In this document: one piece after another, positions 1 through 8,346 of the stretch
Layout: every line of letters starts with the position of its first letter
Numbering within the stretch: position 1 is the first letter of the stretch
The notes under the pieces: generated by a model
Seen by the model: the letters and a program-made list of their open reading frames with translations, nothing else
What the model was told of the DNA's origin: nothing
Databases searched by the model: none
Source of the DNA: Oligoflexia bacterium
GTDB lineage: Bacteria; Bdellovibrionota; Bacteriovoracia; Bacteriovoracales; Bacteriovoracaceae
Assembly (NCBI GenBank): GCA_024229115.1
Contig: JAAEST010000040.1
Coordinates: 124,001-188,000, forward strand
DNA: 64,000 bases
Direction: 5' to 3'
Translations under genes and position numbers: made by a program

Positions 1-1381
1 CGTGTCCAAATTTAGAATCCTCAATCCCACCAAATGAGAAAGGTTCTCTTGGAACAGGTACGCCGATATTCACACCAACCATTCCTGCCTTGGCCTTGTT
101 ACTTACAAGCTCTGCCATCGCACCATTATTTGTGAATACACTTGCCGCATTTCCATACGGGTTAGCATTTTCAATTTCTAAAGCTTCCGTAATATTTGAA
201 CATCTGATAATTGAAATCACTGGCCCAAATAATTCAGTCATAGCTGCATGAGTTCCCGGCTTTACGTTATCGAGAATTGTCGGCCCTAACCAATAACCAC
301 CTTTTAAATCATCAGGGGCTTGATCATTTCTTCCGTCTCTTAAAAGAGTCGCTCCCTCTTTCACCGCTTGATCAATGGCTTCGTGAAGAAACTCAAGCTG
401 TTCCTTGGTAATGATGGCACCCATCTTAGAACAAATTGTAGTTTCATCAGCTCTTTTCTTAATCGCTTCAATTTGTTTTTCAACAGAACCAACAGCGAGT
501 AAGACAGAAGCGGCCATACATCTTTGCCCGGCACAGCCTGTAAAAGAATCGGCAATTCCTTGTCCTGCAATATCTGCATCAGCATCAGGAAGAAGAATAA
601 TATGGTTCTTAGCTCCACCTAAACAAAGAGCTCTTTTTCCTAGAGAAGTCGCCTTCATATAAACAAGCTGAGCAATCTTTGTAGATCCTACAAAGCCAAC
701 GGCCTTCACTTTTTCATTTTCAATAATTCCATCAACAGTTTCTTTTTGACCGTGAAGAATTGTAAGAACACCTTTTGGTAGACCAGCTTCAATAAGGGCC
801 TCTCCAATAAGAGTCGCTGTTAGAGGAGTTTTCTCTGAAGGTTTCCATACATAGGAATTCCCCAAAGTGATAGCAATTGGAATCGTCCACATTGGTACCA
901 TCGCCGGAAAATTAAAAGGTGTAATGGAAGCCACAACTCCTAGTGGAATACGACGATACTCGCACTGAACTCCACGAGATACTTCCATTCTTCCGCCAAG
1001 GTCTAAGTTTTGAAGAGAAAGTGCATACTCAAGAACCTCAACACCCTTCATGATTCCGGCTTTTGATTCTCCGATAGTCTTTCCATTTTCAACGCTTACA
1101 ACTTGAGCAATCTTTTCAATATCTCGTAAAAGAATCTCACGAAACTTGAACATCACTTGAGTTCTTTCTTTGATTGGTTTTGCTCCCCATTCAACACTTG
1201 CTTCATGAGCAAGACTGAGGGCATCTGCAACTTGCTGTGCAGTTGGAAAAGTGGCCTGTCCTACAACTTCACCAGTATAAGGAGAATGAACATCGAAGCT
1301 TTTTTCCTTACCTTCTACCCATTCACCACCGATTAAATTAGGGGCCTTTAATTGTTCGTTTGGTCTCATCCAGGATTCCAA
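1..1381 (-). CDS. mmsA: Methylmalonate-semialdehyde dehydrogenase (CoA-acylating), C-terminus cut by window edge
   Basis: NAD-dependent aldehyde dehydrogenase. The family converts methylmalonate or malonate semialdehyde, CoA and NAD+ to propionyl- or acetyl-CoA in valine and inositol breakdown. The translation shows an N-terminal LIGGEWVEG, FNFPAMVP, the family motif GGAKNH, and the catalytic cysteine in GCAGQRCM at about residue 288. The 3' end lies outside the window. I place the start at a TTG (1379-1381) because GGAG sits 6 bases upstream. The first ATG is four codons later (1367-1369) and lies too far from that site. It is divergent from hflX. The assignment to MmsA rather than another aldehyde dehydrogenase rests on the GGAKNH motif and the cysteine position. 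Confidence 0.9.
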   Translation of the reverse strand, partial: MESWMRPNEQLKAPNLIGGEWVEGKEKSFDVHSPYTGEVVGQATFPTAQQVADALSLAHEASVEWGAKPIKERTQVMFKFREILLRDIEKIAQVVSVENGKTIGESKAGIMKGVEVLEYALSLQNLDLGGRMEVSRGVQCEYRRIPLGVVASITPFNFPAMVPMWTIPIAITLGNSYVWKPSEKTPLTATLIGEALIEAGLPKGVLTILHGQKETVDGIIENEKVKAVGFVGSTKIAQLVYMKATSLGKRALCLGGAKNHIILLPDADADIAGQGIADSFTGCAGQRCMAASVLLAVGSVEKQIEAIKKRADETTICSKMGAIITKEQLEFLHEAIDQAVKEGATLLRDGRNDQAPDDLKGGYWLGPTILDNVKPGTHAAMTELFGPVISIIRCSNITEALEIENANPYGNAASVFTNNGAMAELVSNKAKAGMVGVNIGVPVPREPFSFGGIEDSKFGH

Positions 1382-1487
1382 AAGACACTCCTTGAAAATT
1401 ATAAATAAATCTTTTTTTCATTTAAGAAAGAGAATGATTATAGACCTTTAGCTATCATCAATAAAATACGGATTGCGTAAATATAGT

Positions 1488-1503
1488 AATTCTCTCGAGA
1501 ATT
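1488..1503. promoter_or_regulatory. Perfect 7+2+7 inverted repeat upstream of hflX
   Basis: AATTCTC-TC-GAGAATT ends 15 bases before the hflX start codon, in the divergent mmsA/hflX gap (1382-1518). It could be an operator or a short 5'-UTR hairpin. No matching second site was seen in the gap, and the regulator is unknown. Confidence 0.35.
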
Positions 1504-1518
1504 CGATAAGATAGAAGC

Positions 1519-2850
1519 ATGTTAGATAACGAATTTCATATTTCTCGTGAAGGCAAAGCGTCATTAGTCTCTATTGTTTGTCCAAAATTCGATGAACATA
1601 AGACTGAAAAGGAAACGCAACGTTCACTTTTAGAACTGAGAGAACTCTGCCGTACTTTGGGTATTCCTACGGGTTATGAATATGTTCAGCATAAGAAAGA
1701 ATTAAATCCGGCTACGATTCTTGGTAGCGGAAAGCTCAATGAAATTGCTAAAGAAGCTAAGGAAGAAGGAAGTTCTACACTTGTTTTCGACTTTGAGTTA
1801 ACAGCTTCACAAATTAGAAATATTAAAAAGATCACAGGCATGTCTGTTGTTGATCGTGTTCACGTAATTTTAGAAATTTTTGCGGAACATGCTCGAACAC
1901 GTGAAGCCAAAATTCAAATTGAGATTGCTCGTCTTAAATATGTTCTTCCTAGACTTTCTGGTTTCTGGTCTCACCTTGGTAGACAACGTGGTGGTGTTGG
2001 AGTCAAAGGTGGAGAGGGTGAGCAACAGATCGAGCTCGATAGAAGAATCATTCGTGAACGTATTGAGTTCTATAAGAAAGAATTAAAACTTATTTCAAAA
2101 TCTCGTGAGCAGCAAAGAAAGAAGAGATCCAACCAGGCCATCACAGCGGCTCTTGTCGGTTACACTAATGCTGGTAAGTCATCTCTTATGAATCGTCTTT
2201 GTAAGGTTGATATATTAGAAGAAGATAAACTCTTTGCGACTCTTGATTCCACTTTTAGAACACTAACTCCCGACACAAAGCCACCAATGATTCTGATTGA
2301 TACTGTTGGATTTATCTCAAACCTACCCAACACACTTATTGATGGTTTTAAAACAACACTTGAATCTGCTCTTGAAGCGGATCTTCTAATCATTGTTTGT
2401 GACGTGAGTGATCCAAACTATAAGAAGCAACTTCAAGTGACTCAAGATGTTCTTAAAGAACTTAATGTTGAAGAAAAAGAAACGATGATCGTCTTCAATA
2501 AGAAAGATCTACTTAATGATCCAATTAAAGCAAAGATCATCAAAAGAATTCATCCTAACTCTCATGTAGTTTCAAGTTTCAATAAAGAAGATGTTAAAAA
2601 CCTTCGAAAGAATATCATCGACTACTTCCTAGAAAAGCAAAATAGTTATGATCTCTTTGTTCCATATGATGCCGGTCAAGCCCACTCTGTCGTGGCCAGT
2701 AAAACAAATGTGGTAAAACAAACGAACCATGAAAAAGGAATCTTCTATCGTGTTCGTGTTCCAGATTTCATTTTCAATTCAAGTGGATTAAATGAATATA
2801 TCTTAAAGCCGGAAGATCCAAGAAGAGATGATCTCCTAGAAGAACTATAA
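1519..2850 (+). CDS. hflX: GTPase HflX
   Basis: Ribosome-associated GTPase that, in characterised bacteria, splits stalled or heat-damaged 70S ribosomes. The 443 residues are typical for the family: an N-terminal HflX domain (about 20-190) with the ILGSGKLNEI segment, a helical linker with GGEGEQQIELDRR, then the G domain with P-loop GYTNAGKSS (about 213-221), switch DSTFRTLTP, DTVGF and NKKD. The start ATG lies just downstream of a perfect inverted repeat. The gene appears monocistronic, since the next ORF on the same strand starts 220 bases later. All GTP-binding motifs are intact. Confidence 0.95.
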   Translation: MLDNEFHISREGKASLVSIVCPKFDEHKTEKETQRSLLELRELCRTLGIPTGYEYVQHKKELNPATILGSGKLNEIAKEAKEEGSSTLVFDFELTASQIRNIKKITGMSVVDRVHVILEIFAEHARTREAKIQIEIARLKYVLPRLSGFWSHLGRQRGGVGVKGGEGEQQIELDRRIIRERIEFYKKELKLISKSREQQRKKRSNQAITAALVGYTNAGKSSLMNRLCKVDILEEDKLFATLDSTFRTLTPDTKPPMILIDTVGFISNLPNTLIDGFKTTLESALEADLLIIVCDVSDPNYKKQLQVTQDVLKELNVEEKETMIVFNKKDLLNDPIKAKIIKRIHPNSHVVSSFNKEDVKNLRKNIIDYFLEKQNSYDLFVPYDAGQAHSVVASKTNVVKQTNHEKGIFYRVRVPDFIFNSSGLNEYILKPEDPRRDDLLEEL

Positions 2851-2851
2851 T

Positions 2852-2950
2852 CTAAGCGAAAAGCCCTGAACGAAAATAAAGACCAATCGCTACAATCAAT
2901 AGAGAGATTGCGATTCCCATTCCTAAATAGAGCATGTCTTTATTATCCAT
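2852..2950 (-). CDS. Possible small single-span membrane protein (32 aa)
   Basis: A 32-codon ORF convergent with hflX, with its stop 2 bases from the hflX stop. The translation starts MDNKDMLYLGMG and continues with a hydrophobic stretch of about 18 residues followed by YFRSG, which would fit one membrane helix with a positive C-terminal flank. No convincing Shine-Dalgarno site is visible, so the evidence is only its composition and its neat fit between genes. It may be chance. Confidence 0.35.
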   Translation of the reverse strand: MDNKDMLYLGMGIAISLLIVAIGLYFRSGLFA

Positions 2951-3069
2951 ACATAATTATCGGATATTACTTCAAAAGATTTTAGGTATTTATAAGGGAA
3001 AAGAATTCTTTTTGTATCGACATTTTAGCTAGTTACTAGAATAACCGATAAAGAGACAAAGGAATTATT

Positions 3070-3840
3070 ATGAATCTACTTCTTATAAATGCCATCGTTG
3101 GTGGTATTATCGGCGGTTTAATTGGTGGTCTCGTCGGCTTTCTTTTTTCTAAATTCTACAAGGGTGACGAAAAGAAGAAAAAGTCGATACAAACAGTTAT
3201 CATCGTTATTTCTATAGTTGGTTTGAGTAACTCAAATATTTTAAAAGAGCCAATTATGAATCTTCTCTTTCCAAGCCATGCTGTTTCACAGAAGCTTGAA
3301 AAGAAACTCTTCGCGAACTTAGAAAGTAGTCCTCATCTTGATGCCATAAAAAAAATGAATGCAGGAGAAGTTCAGCTCTATGTGGCCAGAGGAATGAAAA
3401 GACTCTCAAGCGAAGACAAAATAATCTGGAATAAAATTCGTATTAGTCTTGCCGGCCATGACCCCAATCTCTGTGCGGGCTTTTGGACAGGCTCAATCAC
3501 TTCGCTCATGTTAATCGATGCTTTCATGAAACTTCAAGATGAAGAAATGAATGAGTTCTCAAGAATTTCAGCGAGAGCACTCCATCTTGAAATGGAAAAA
3601 GGCCTCTTCACTAATGTCCATGCAAATGCCTATCTTGGAGCACTCAAAGAAATTGCGACTAAAATGTCTCAAGATGAAATGATTAAACTCGATTCCGTTC
3701 TCACAGCAGGAGTTGGAGCAAAGAACGAAGATGCCTGCTGGGCGATGATGAAGATTATGAAGCATATTGATCAAAATCCTAAAGACCTAGCTTCGCAAAC
3801 ATTAGTCGATTTTCTCGCCCAATCAATGGGCAGAAACTAA
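3070..3840 (+). CDS. Unknown membrane-anchored protein, Gly-rich N-terminal helix
   Basis: 256 residues, family not recognised. Residues about 5-30 form a glycine-zipper membrane segment (GGIIGGLIGGLVG), then KFYKGDEKKKK, then a second short hydrophobic stretch (about 38-55). The rest is soluble, helical and rich in Met and Lys. Start ATG has AAGGAA 5 bases upstream. The gene ends in a 4-base convergent overlap with the receiver-like gene on the other strand. The upstream gap (2851-3069) holds only the possible 32-aa ORF. No function can be proposed. Confidence 0.7.
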   Translation: MNLLLINAIVGGIIGGLIGGLVGFLFSKFYKGDEKKKKSIQTVIIVISIVGLSNSNILKEPIMNLLFPSHAVSQKLEKKLFANLESSPHLDAIKKMNAGEVQLYVARGMKRLSSEDKIIWNKIRISLAGHDPNLCAGFWTGSITSLMLIDAFMKLQDEEMNEFSRISARALHLEMEKGLFTNVHANAYLGALKEIATKMSQDEMIKLDSVLTAGVGAKNEDACWAMMKIMKHIDQNPKDLASQTLVDFLAQSMGRN

Positions 3841-4133
3841 GATAGTATTTTTATAACTGATTCATAAACAAGTTGAGGAGCTAGCGGCTTAATGAGATCC
3901 CCTTCCTTAGCTTCCTCTTCTCTAGAAGTAGCCAAACAAGGAATCTGCGAAGGTAAGTCGCTTAAATATGACTGTCTGTCCCAGAGAATAAGATCTGGCC
4001 CGATATCTTCAATATAATAGTCCATTGGCTCAGAACCATCATATGTGAACACCTGAAGGCCTTTTGAGCTAAAATATTTCTCAATCATGTCTCGTAAAAA
4101 CTTTTCTTTTTCTATGTAGATGACTTTTTTCAT
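3837..4133 (-). CDS. Short receiver-domain-like protein
   Basis: 98 residues resembling a CheY-type receiver fold. It has MKKVIYIEKEKFLRDMI at the start, a strand ending in a possible phosphoacceptor Asp (LILWDRQ, about residue 52), and LIKPL near the C-terminus, where receivers carry a conserved Lys. The acidic pair normally found after the first strand is missing (IEKE is the nearest equivalent) and the domain is about 20 residues shorter than usual. No output domain is present. It is divergent from the small plus-strand gene at 4194. Either a degenerate receiver or an unrelated small protein. Confidence 0.6.
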   Translation of the reverse strand: MKKVIYIEKEKFLRDMIEKYFSSKGLQVFTYDGSEPMDYYIEDIGPDLILWDRQSYLSDLPSQIPCLATSREEEAKEGDLIKPLAPQLVYESVIKILS

Positions 4134-4193
4134 TTGGCCTCAAATAGTCTAAGCTATAGACAACAAAACTATTCTGGATGCGAGGTTTCGTCA

Positions 4194-4484
4194 ATGGTTT
4201 CTGATACACGTAAAAACTTAGTTCAAGTTCTCGATACTGAAGGGCAAATTCTTTTTAGCTGTCCAGTTGAGGAAGAAGAAAAAGCATTCGAATATGCTCG
4301 CCAGATGGAAGAGTTAGGAATTGAAGTCAAGCTCTCTTCCCCTAGCGTTTCTGAAACTCTTATCCAAAGCCTTGGAGCTTCTGAAGAAGATACTCAAAAA
4401 CTTCGTGAAGAAATTATCCATGAAATAGAAGAGCACGACACTGGTTGCTGTAACCAAAAGCCTGAAGATGAAAAACTTCACTAA
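4194..4484 (+). CDS. Small acidic unknown protein
   Basis: 96 residues from ATG 4194, chosen because GAGG lies 8 bases upstream. An in-frame TTG 60 bases further up lacks a site and overlaps the divergent promoter region. The protein is very acidic, with EEEEKAFEYARQMEELGIEVK in the middle and HDTGCCNQKPEDEK at the end (adjacent cysteines). The segment DTEGQILFSCPVEEEEKAFEY resembles short proteins that handle a residue-by-residue strand, but I do not recognise a family. It overlaps the next gene by 17 bases, so the two are probably translationally coupled. Confidence 0.6.
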   Translation: MVSDTRKNLVQVLDTEGQILFSCPVEEEEKAFEYARQMEELGIEVKLSSPSVSETLIQSLGASEEDTQKLREEIIHEIEEHDTGCCNQKPEDEKLH

Positions 4485-4785
4485 CACCGCCAAAGAAAAA
4501 TTAAAAGATCAGCTTAATTTAATTAAACGAGGCCTCTCTATCGAGACAAAAGAAACTCGTGCCATGGTGAGAACCTATGCTCGCTACACTCAAGGAAAAG
4601 CAACTCAAGAAGAAATGAATGAAGCGAATAAACAATTTCGTGATTTTCTTAAGACAATTGGTTTGGGAGCTTTAGCTGTTCTGCCATTTGCTCCCGTCAC
4701 CATTCCCTTTATTGTAAAGCTAGGAAAAAAGCTTGGTATTGAAATCATCCCTTCAGGGTTTCGAGATCAATCAACTGAAGACTAA
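4468..4785 (+). CDS. LETM1-like domain protein
   Basis: 105 residues. After a short amphipathic N-terminus the pattern ETRAMVRTYARYTQGK-ATQEEMNEANKQFRDFLK leads into a hydrophobic segment GLGALAVLPFAPVTIPFIVKLGKKLGIEIIPSGF. I associate this with the C-terminal half of the LETM1-like family (mitochondrial LETM1 and bacterial short relatives). The Pro at the membrane segment and the closing LP/IPSGF are the features I rely on. It begins inside the previous gene and ends in a 4-base convergent overlap with the minus-strand gene. Role in bacteria is unclear. Confidence 0.55.
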   Translation: MKNFTNTAKEKLKDQLNLIKRGLSIETKETRAMVRTYARYTQGKATQEEMNEANKQFRDFLKTIGLGALAVLPFAPVTIPFIVKLGKKLGIEIIPSGFRDQSTED

Positions 4786-5174
4786 AGGGCCGTACAAACC
4801 TGAGTTTGATTTTCTTCATAACCATTAAAATTAATTTTTACTTCACTTACTAAGTTTCCATTAATTTTTCTAGTTCTTGAAGTCGCAGAAAATGAGTTTC
4901 CATCAAAGTCACCTTTGGCCACAAGAACCATAGCGTCTCCATCGCAGAATGCTTTTTCCATCATTCCTTCATCACCTCTTCTTTCTTGCCCATCGGCAAC
5001 AACAGTCTGAGTTCCCTCATTGTCCGTCATGGTATAAACATTACCATTTGTAACAATCGTCGTTTCATCAAGCTGACCATCTTCTGTTTCACACATATAT
5101 TTTCCAGTAAAGTCAGGACATGCGAAAGCAGACATTCCAAAGACAACTGATAATAGTACCAATAATTTTTTCAT
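4782..5174 (-). CDS. Small secreted protein, unknown
   Basis: 130 residues with a clear signal peptide (MKKLLVLLSVVFGMSAFA) followed by Cys. AFAC is a poor lipobox, so cleavage by signal peptidase I is as likely as lipidation. The mature part (CPDFTGKYMCE...) has four cysteines and a short beta-rich pattern with repeated NG/DG turns, like small periplasmic barrels. GGAG lies 7 bases before the ATG. It follows rpsA on the same strand, separated by a hairpin that may end the rpsA transcript. Function unknown. Confidence 0.75.
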   Translation of the reverse strand: MKKLLVLLSVVFGMSAFACPDFTGKYMCETEDGQLDETTIVTNGNVYTMTDNEGTQTVVADGQERRGDEGMMEKAFCDGDAMVLVAKGDFDGNSFSATSRTRKINGNLVSEVKINFNGYEENQTQVCTAL

Positions 5175-5192
5175 CCATTCTCTCCATAATAT

Positions 5193-5216
5193 AAGGGCCC
5201 CAAAAATGGAGCCCTT
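5193..5216 (-). terminator. Hairpin between rpsA and the small secreted gene
   Basis: AAGGGCCCC / GGAGCCCTT form a 9-bp stem with one G-T pair around a 6-base loop. On the minus strand no long T-run follows. On the plus strand AATTTTT follows. It may partly end the rpsA transcript. Confidence 0.45.
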
Positions 5217-5242
5217 AATTTTTAAACATTTAAAGCAGCGAT

Positions 5243-6970
5243 CTACTCGTCAACTTTGAAACCTTTAAGCTTGTCACCAAGAGTGGCAGCTTTAACAGTT
5301 TCAGGTTGGAAAGATCCGTTGTTTTCAGCATTTACAGCAGCTTTAATTGAAAGTGCAATTTTCTTAGCATCTTTATCAATTGAAATTACCATTGCCTTAG
5401 GTTGGTCACCTTTCTTAACAACGTCTTCTGGCTTCTCAACTCTTTCTTCCGAAAGTTCTGAGATGTGAATTAGACCTTCGATTCCAGTCTCAAGCTCAAC
5501 GAATGCACCAAAGTCAGTAACTCTTACAACTTCAGCTTCGATGATTGTTCCAACTGGAAGTCTTTCTTCGATTTTCTTCCAAGGATCTTCTTCAAGTTGC
5601 TTAATCCCTAAACAGAATTTTGCATTTTCTTTGTCTACTGAAAGAACAGCAGCTTCAACGTCTTGACCTTCTTTGAAAACTTCATTCAGGTTAACGTTTT
5701 TCTTAGTCCAAGAAATGTCAGATACGTGAATAAGAGCATCTACTTCTTCGTCTAGGTCAACAAATACACCAAATTCAACGATAGACTTAACTTTACCAGT
5801 TACTTTCTTACCGATTGGGTATTTCGCTTCAATATCATCCCATGGGTTAGGCTGAAGTTGCTTAACACCTAGGCTGATTCTTTTGTTTTCAACGTCAACT
5901 TCAAGAACTTGTGCTTCAACTTGCTCACCAACAGTGTAGTGCTTAGTTGGGTTCTTGATTTTTCCAGTCCATGACATTTCACTTACGTGAATAAGACCTT
6001 CGATTCCGTCGTTAAGCTCAACGAATACTCCGTAATCTTTAACAGATACGATTTCACCGTTAACTTTAACTCCGCGAACGTATTTTTCTTGAGCTTCTTC
6101 CCATGGATTAGGCTGAACTTGCTTAAGACCAAGAGAAACTCTTTCTTTATCTTTGTCGAACTTAAGGATCTTAACTTCGATCTCATCACCAATGTTAAGT
6201 AGGCTTGAAGGATGCTTAACTCTTCCCCAAGACATATCAGTGATGTGTAGAAGACCGTCAATACCACCAAGATCGATGAATGCACCGTAGTCAGTGATGT
6301 TCTTAACGATACCTTTAACGATCATTCCTTCTTGCATTTGCTCAAGGATTTCTCCTCTTAGCTTGCTTCTTTCCTCAGAAAGGATAGCTCTTCTTGAAAG
6401 AACGATGTTTCCTCTTTTCTTGTTGAACTTGATAACTTTGAATTCCATTCTTTTACCAATGTACTTATCAAGGTAACGAGTTGGGCGAAGATCAATTTGT
6501 GATCCTGGTAAGAATGCCTTAACACCGATATCAACTGAAAGACCACCCTTAACTTTTGCAACAACTGTTCCTTCAAGAGGAGTTCCAGTTTCGCAAGCTT
6601 CAGAAATTTTATCCCAAGCTTTAAGGATTTCAGCTTTGTCCTTAGAAAGAACAAGGTTTCCAAGTGGAGACTCTAGTTTTTCTAGGTAAACTTCAATCGT
6701 GTCACCGTCTTTAATTTTTAAAGTTCCGTCGAAATTTAAAAATTCTTTTGTAGATACAAGACCTTCTTGCTTGTAACCAATGTCTACCATTACGTAGTCA
6801 TTTCCAATGTGAACAACTTTCCCATTGTAAACTTCACCTTCAGTAAAGTCTTTGTCTTCTCCTTGATCGAGAAGTTCGCTGAACTCTGACTTTTCTACTT
6901 CTTCAGTTTCCTCACCGAATACAACTTCAAAGTCTTCCATCCATTTTTGTTTGATTTCATTAAGAGACAT
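5243..6970 (-). CDS. rpsA: 30S ribosomal protein S1
   Basis: Ribosomal protein that brings mRNA to the 30S subunit. 575 residues with an acidic N-terminus and six S1/OB-fold repeats starting at about residues 40, 125, 210, 295, 380 and 465. The later repeats carry the usual pattern of V..(T/K)D(Y/F)GAFVDL, (G/D)GL(I/L)H(I/V)S(E/D)(M/L)SW and the spacer LGxKQLxxxPW. An excellent AGGAGG lies 5 bases before the ATG, as expected for a highly expressed gene. The upstream gap (6971-7125) contains a small hairpin, ACCGC-TACT-GCGGT, which could be a leader element. No cmk or ihfB neighbour is seen, unlike in enterobacteria. Confidence 0.97.
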   Translation of the reverse strand: MSLNEIKQKWMEDFEVVFGEETEEVEKSEFSELLDQGEDKDFTEGEVYNGKVVHIGNDYVMVDIGYKQEGLVSTKEFLNFDGTLKIKDGDTIEVYLEKLESPLGNLVLSKDKAEILKAWDKISEACETGTPLEGTVVAKVKGGLSVDIGVKAFLPGSQIDLRPTRYLDKYIGKRMEFKVIKFNKKRGNIVLSRRAILSEERSKLRGEILEQMQEGMIVKGIVKNITDYGAFIDLGGIDGLLHITDMSWGRVKHPSSLLNIGDEIEVKILKFDKDKERVSLGLKQVQPNPWEEAQEKYVRGVKVNGEIVSVKDYGVFVELNDGIEGLIHVSEMSWTGKIKNPTKHYTVGEQVEAQVLEVDVENKRISLGVKQLQPNPWDDIEAKYPIGKKVTGKVKSIVEFGVFVDLDEEVDALIHVSDISWTKKNVNLNEVFKEGQDVEAAVLSVDKENAKFCLGIKQLEEDPWKKIEERLPVGTIIEAEVVRVTDFGAFVELETGIEGLIHISELSEERVEKPEDVVKKGDQPKAMVISIDKDAKKIALSIKAAVNAENNGSFQPETVKAATLGDKLKGFKVDE

Positions 6971-7125
6971 AAGTCCCTCCTTTCGATTTGTTAACTAATC
7001 ACTTTTAACAAATCATGTTTTTTTTCCCGATAGAATCCATGACTCAATCGAGCTCCCAGACACCGCTACTGCGGTCATTCCAAGAAATTAATAGTGCGCA
7101 AGATTAACTGAATAGATACGATATG

Positions 7126-8346
7126 TTAAGACTTTTTAAGGCCTCTGAGACGAACTTTTCTCTTAAGAAGACGGTCTCTCTTTTTGATTATTTTGGCGTA
7201 AGTTTCGAGTAATTTCGTTTGATAAACATCTTGTCCATGGCTCTCTAAGATTGTCTCCATTCCCTTATTCAAACTAGACTTGTAAGTATCTAAATTTAGG
7301 AGGAGTTTTTCTACTTTCTCTCTTAACTCTCGAGAATCATCTCTTTTATAGGTTTCGGCCACTGTGCCTAGTTCTGAAATAATCTCCATTGACGCAGCGG
7401 ATCGAGGCATTACCACCGGAACCCCACTTAGTAGAGACTGAACGCTATAGTCTTCTAAATCTTCCCGCCTAGAAAGACCGATCCATAGATCCATCTGCTC
7501 CAAGCACTCAGCAAAGTTGGTTGGACGATAAAAGGCAATATTTTGTTCCAGGCCTCTATCGGTAACAGCTCTTTTAAGTTCGTCTGTTAATGGAAAGTCA
7601 CTCCACTCCCTTTCACACATAAGAACCAGAGTGTAATTCTTTTCGTCGAGTCCTTTTTGAGTCAGAACTTGAAATGAATTAAAAAGTGTATTGAGAAAAT
7701 TAGTATTGGTTTCAAGACCACTGAGATTCGTTCCAATACACCAGCGCTCACCAGAGAAACCAAAAGGGGAAGGTTTTCTATCTTCTACTTTTTCTTGAGC
7801 ACAACCCATCCCTACAAATTTAATTTTTCGAGGAGGCACACCTAAATGCCCCCAAATATTTTCAACCATCTCATTCATAGGAAGGAGAACTTGATCAATA
7901 CGAGAAGAGAGTGGTTTGTAATAAAGGTTACGGTAAAATTTCTGAACTTCATTCCCCTGAGTGAGGACAAGGGAGATATTAAGTCTTCTTCTAATAAAGA
8001 AAGCAATTGGCCAAAGAATCTTAATGTTATAGCAATGAATGAGGTCAATATCGAGGTCTACAATTAACTTTTTAAGAGCTCGAAGTTTATACCATTGAAC
8101 AAACTTCGTATAAAATTTTCCCTTATGGTAAATAACTTCAATTCCTTGGGCCTTGGCTTTTTCAGAGAGGAAACTTTTCTTATGGCAATAAAGATAGGCC
8201 TTAATTCCATTGTTTTTGGCAATGAGACAGTCACGAAGAATTCCGCGTTCTTTTGTTCCCCAGCGATCACTGAGGCCAATAAATAGAAACTTCTTATTCT
8301 CCAGTTCTCGAGAATAGTTTTCCTTCTCTGTAGTCAACGAGTTCAC
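7126..8346 (-). CDS. Glycosyltransferase, GT4-like (GT-B fold)
   Basis: About 406 residues. The N-terminal half has an alternating strand/helix pattern (FLFIGLSDRWGTKERG...). The C-terminal half ends with the GT4-type donor-site segment EDLEDYSVQSLLSGVPVVMP (about 297-316), equivalent to the EGFG..LEAMA.G.PVV motif of the family. It is the last gene of the lpx block and overlaps the DUF3108 gene, so it probably adds a sugar to the lipid A core or an envelope glycan. The longest frame starts at GTG 8346. TTG 8335-8337 has AAGGTG 6 bases upstream and may be the real start. Acceptor and donor are unknown. Confidence 0.8.
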   Translation of the reverse strand: MNSLTTEKENYSRELENKKFLFIGLSDRWGTKERGILRDCLIAKNNGIKAYLYCHKKSFLSEKAKAQGIEVIYHKGKFYTKFVQWYKLRALKKLIVDLDIDLIHCYNIKILWPIAFFIRRRLNISLVLTQGNEVQKFYRNLYYKPLSSRIDQVLLPMNEMVENIWGHLGVPPRKIKFVGMGCAQEKVEDRKPSPFGFSGERWCIGTNLSGLETNTNFLNTLFNSFQVLTQKGLDEKNYTLVLMCEREWSDFPLTDELKRAVTDRGLEQNIAFYRPTNFAECLEQMDLWIGLSRREDLEDYSVQSLLSGVPVVMPRSAASMEIISELGTVAETYKRDDSRELREKVEKLLLNLDTYKSSLNKGMETILESHGQDVYQTKLLETYAKIIKKRDRLLKRKVRLRGLKKS

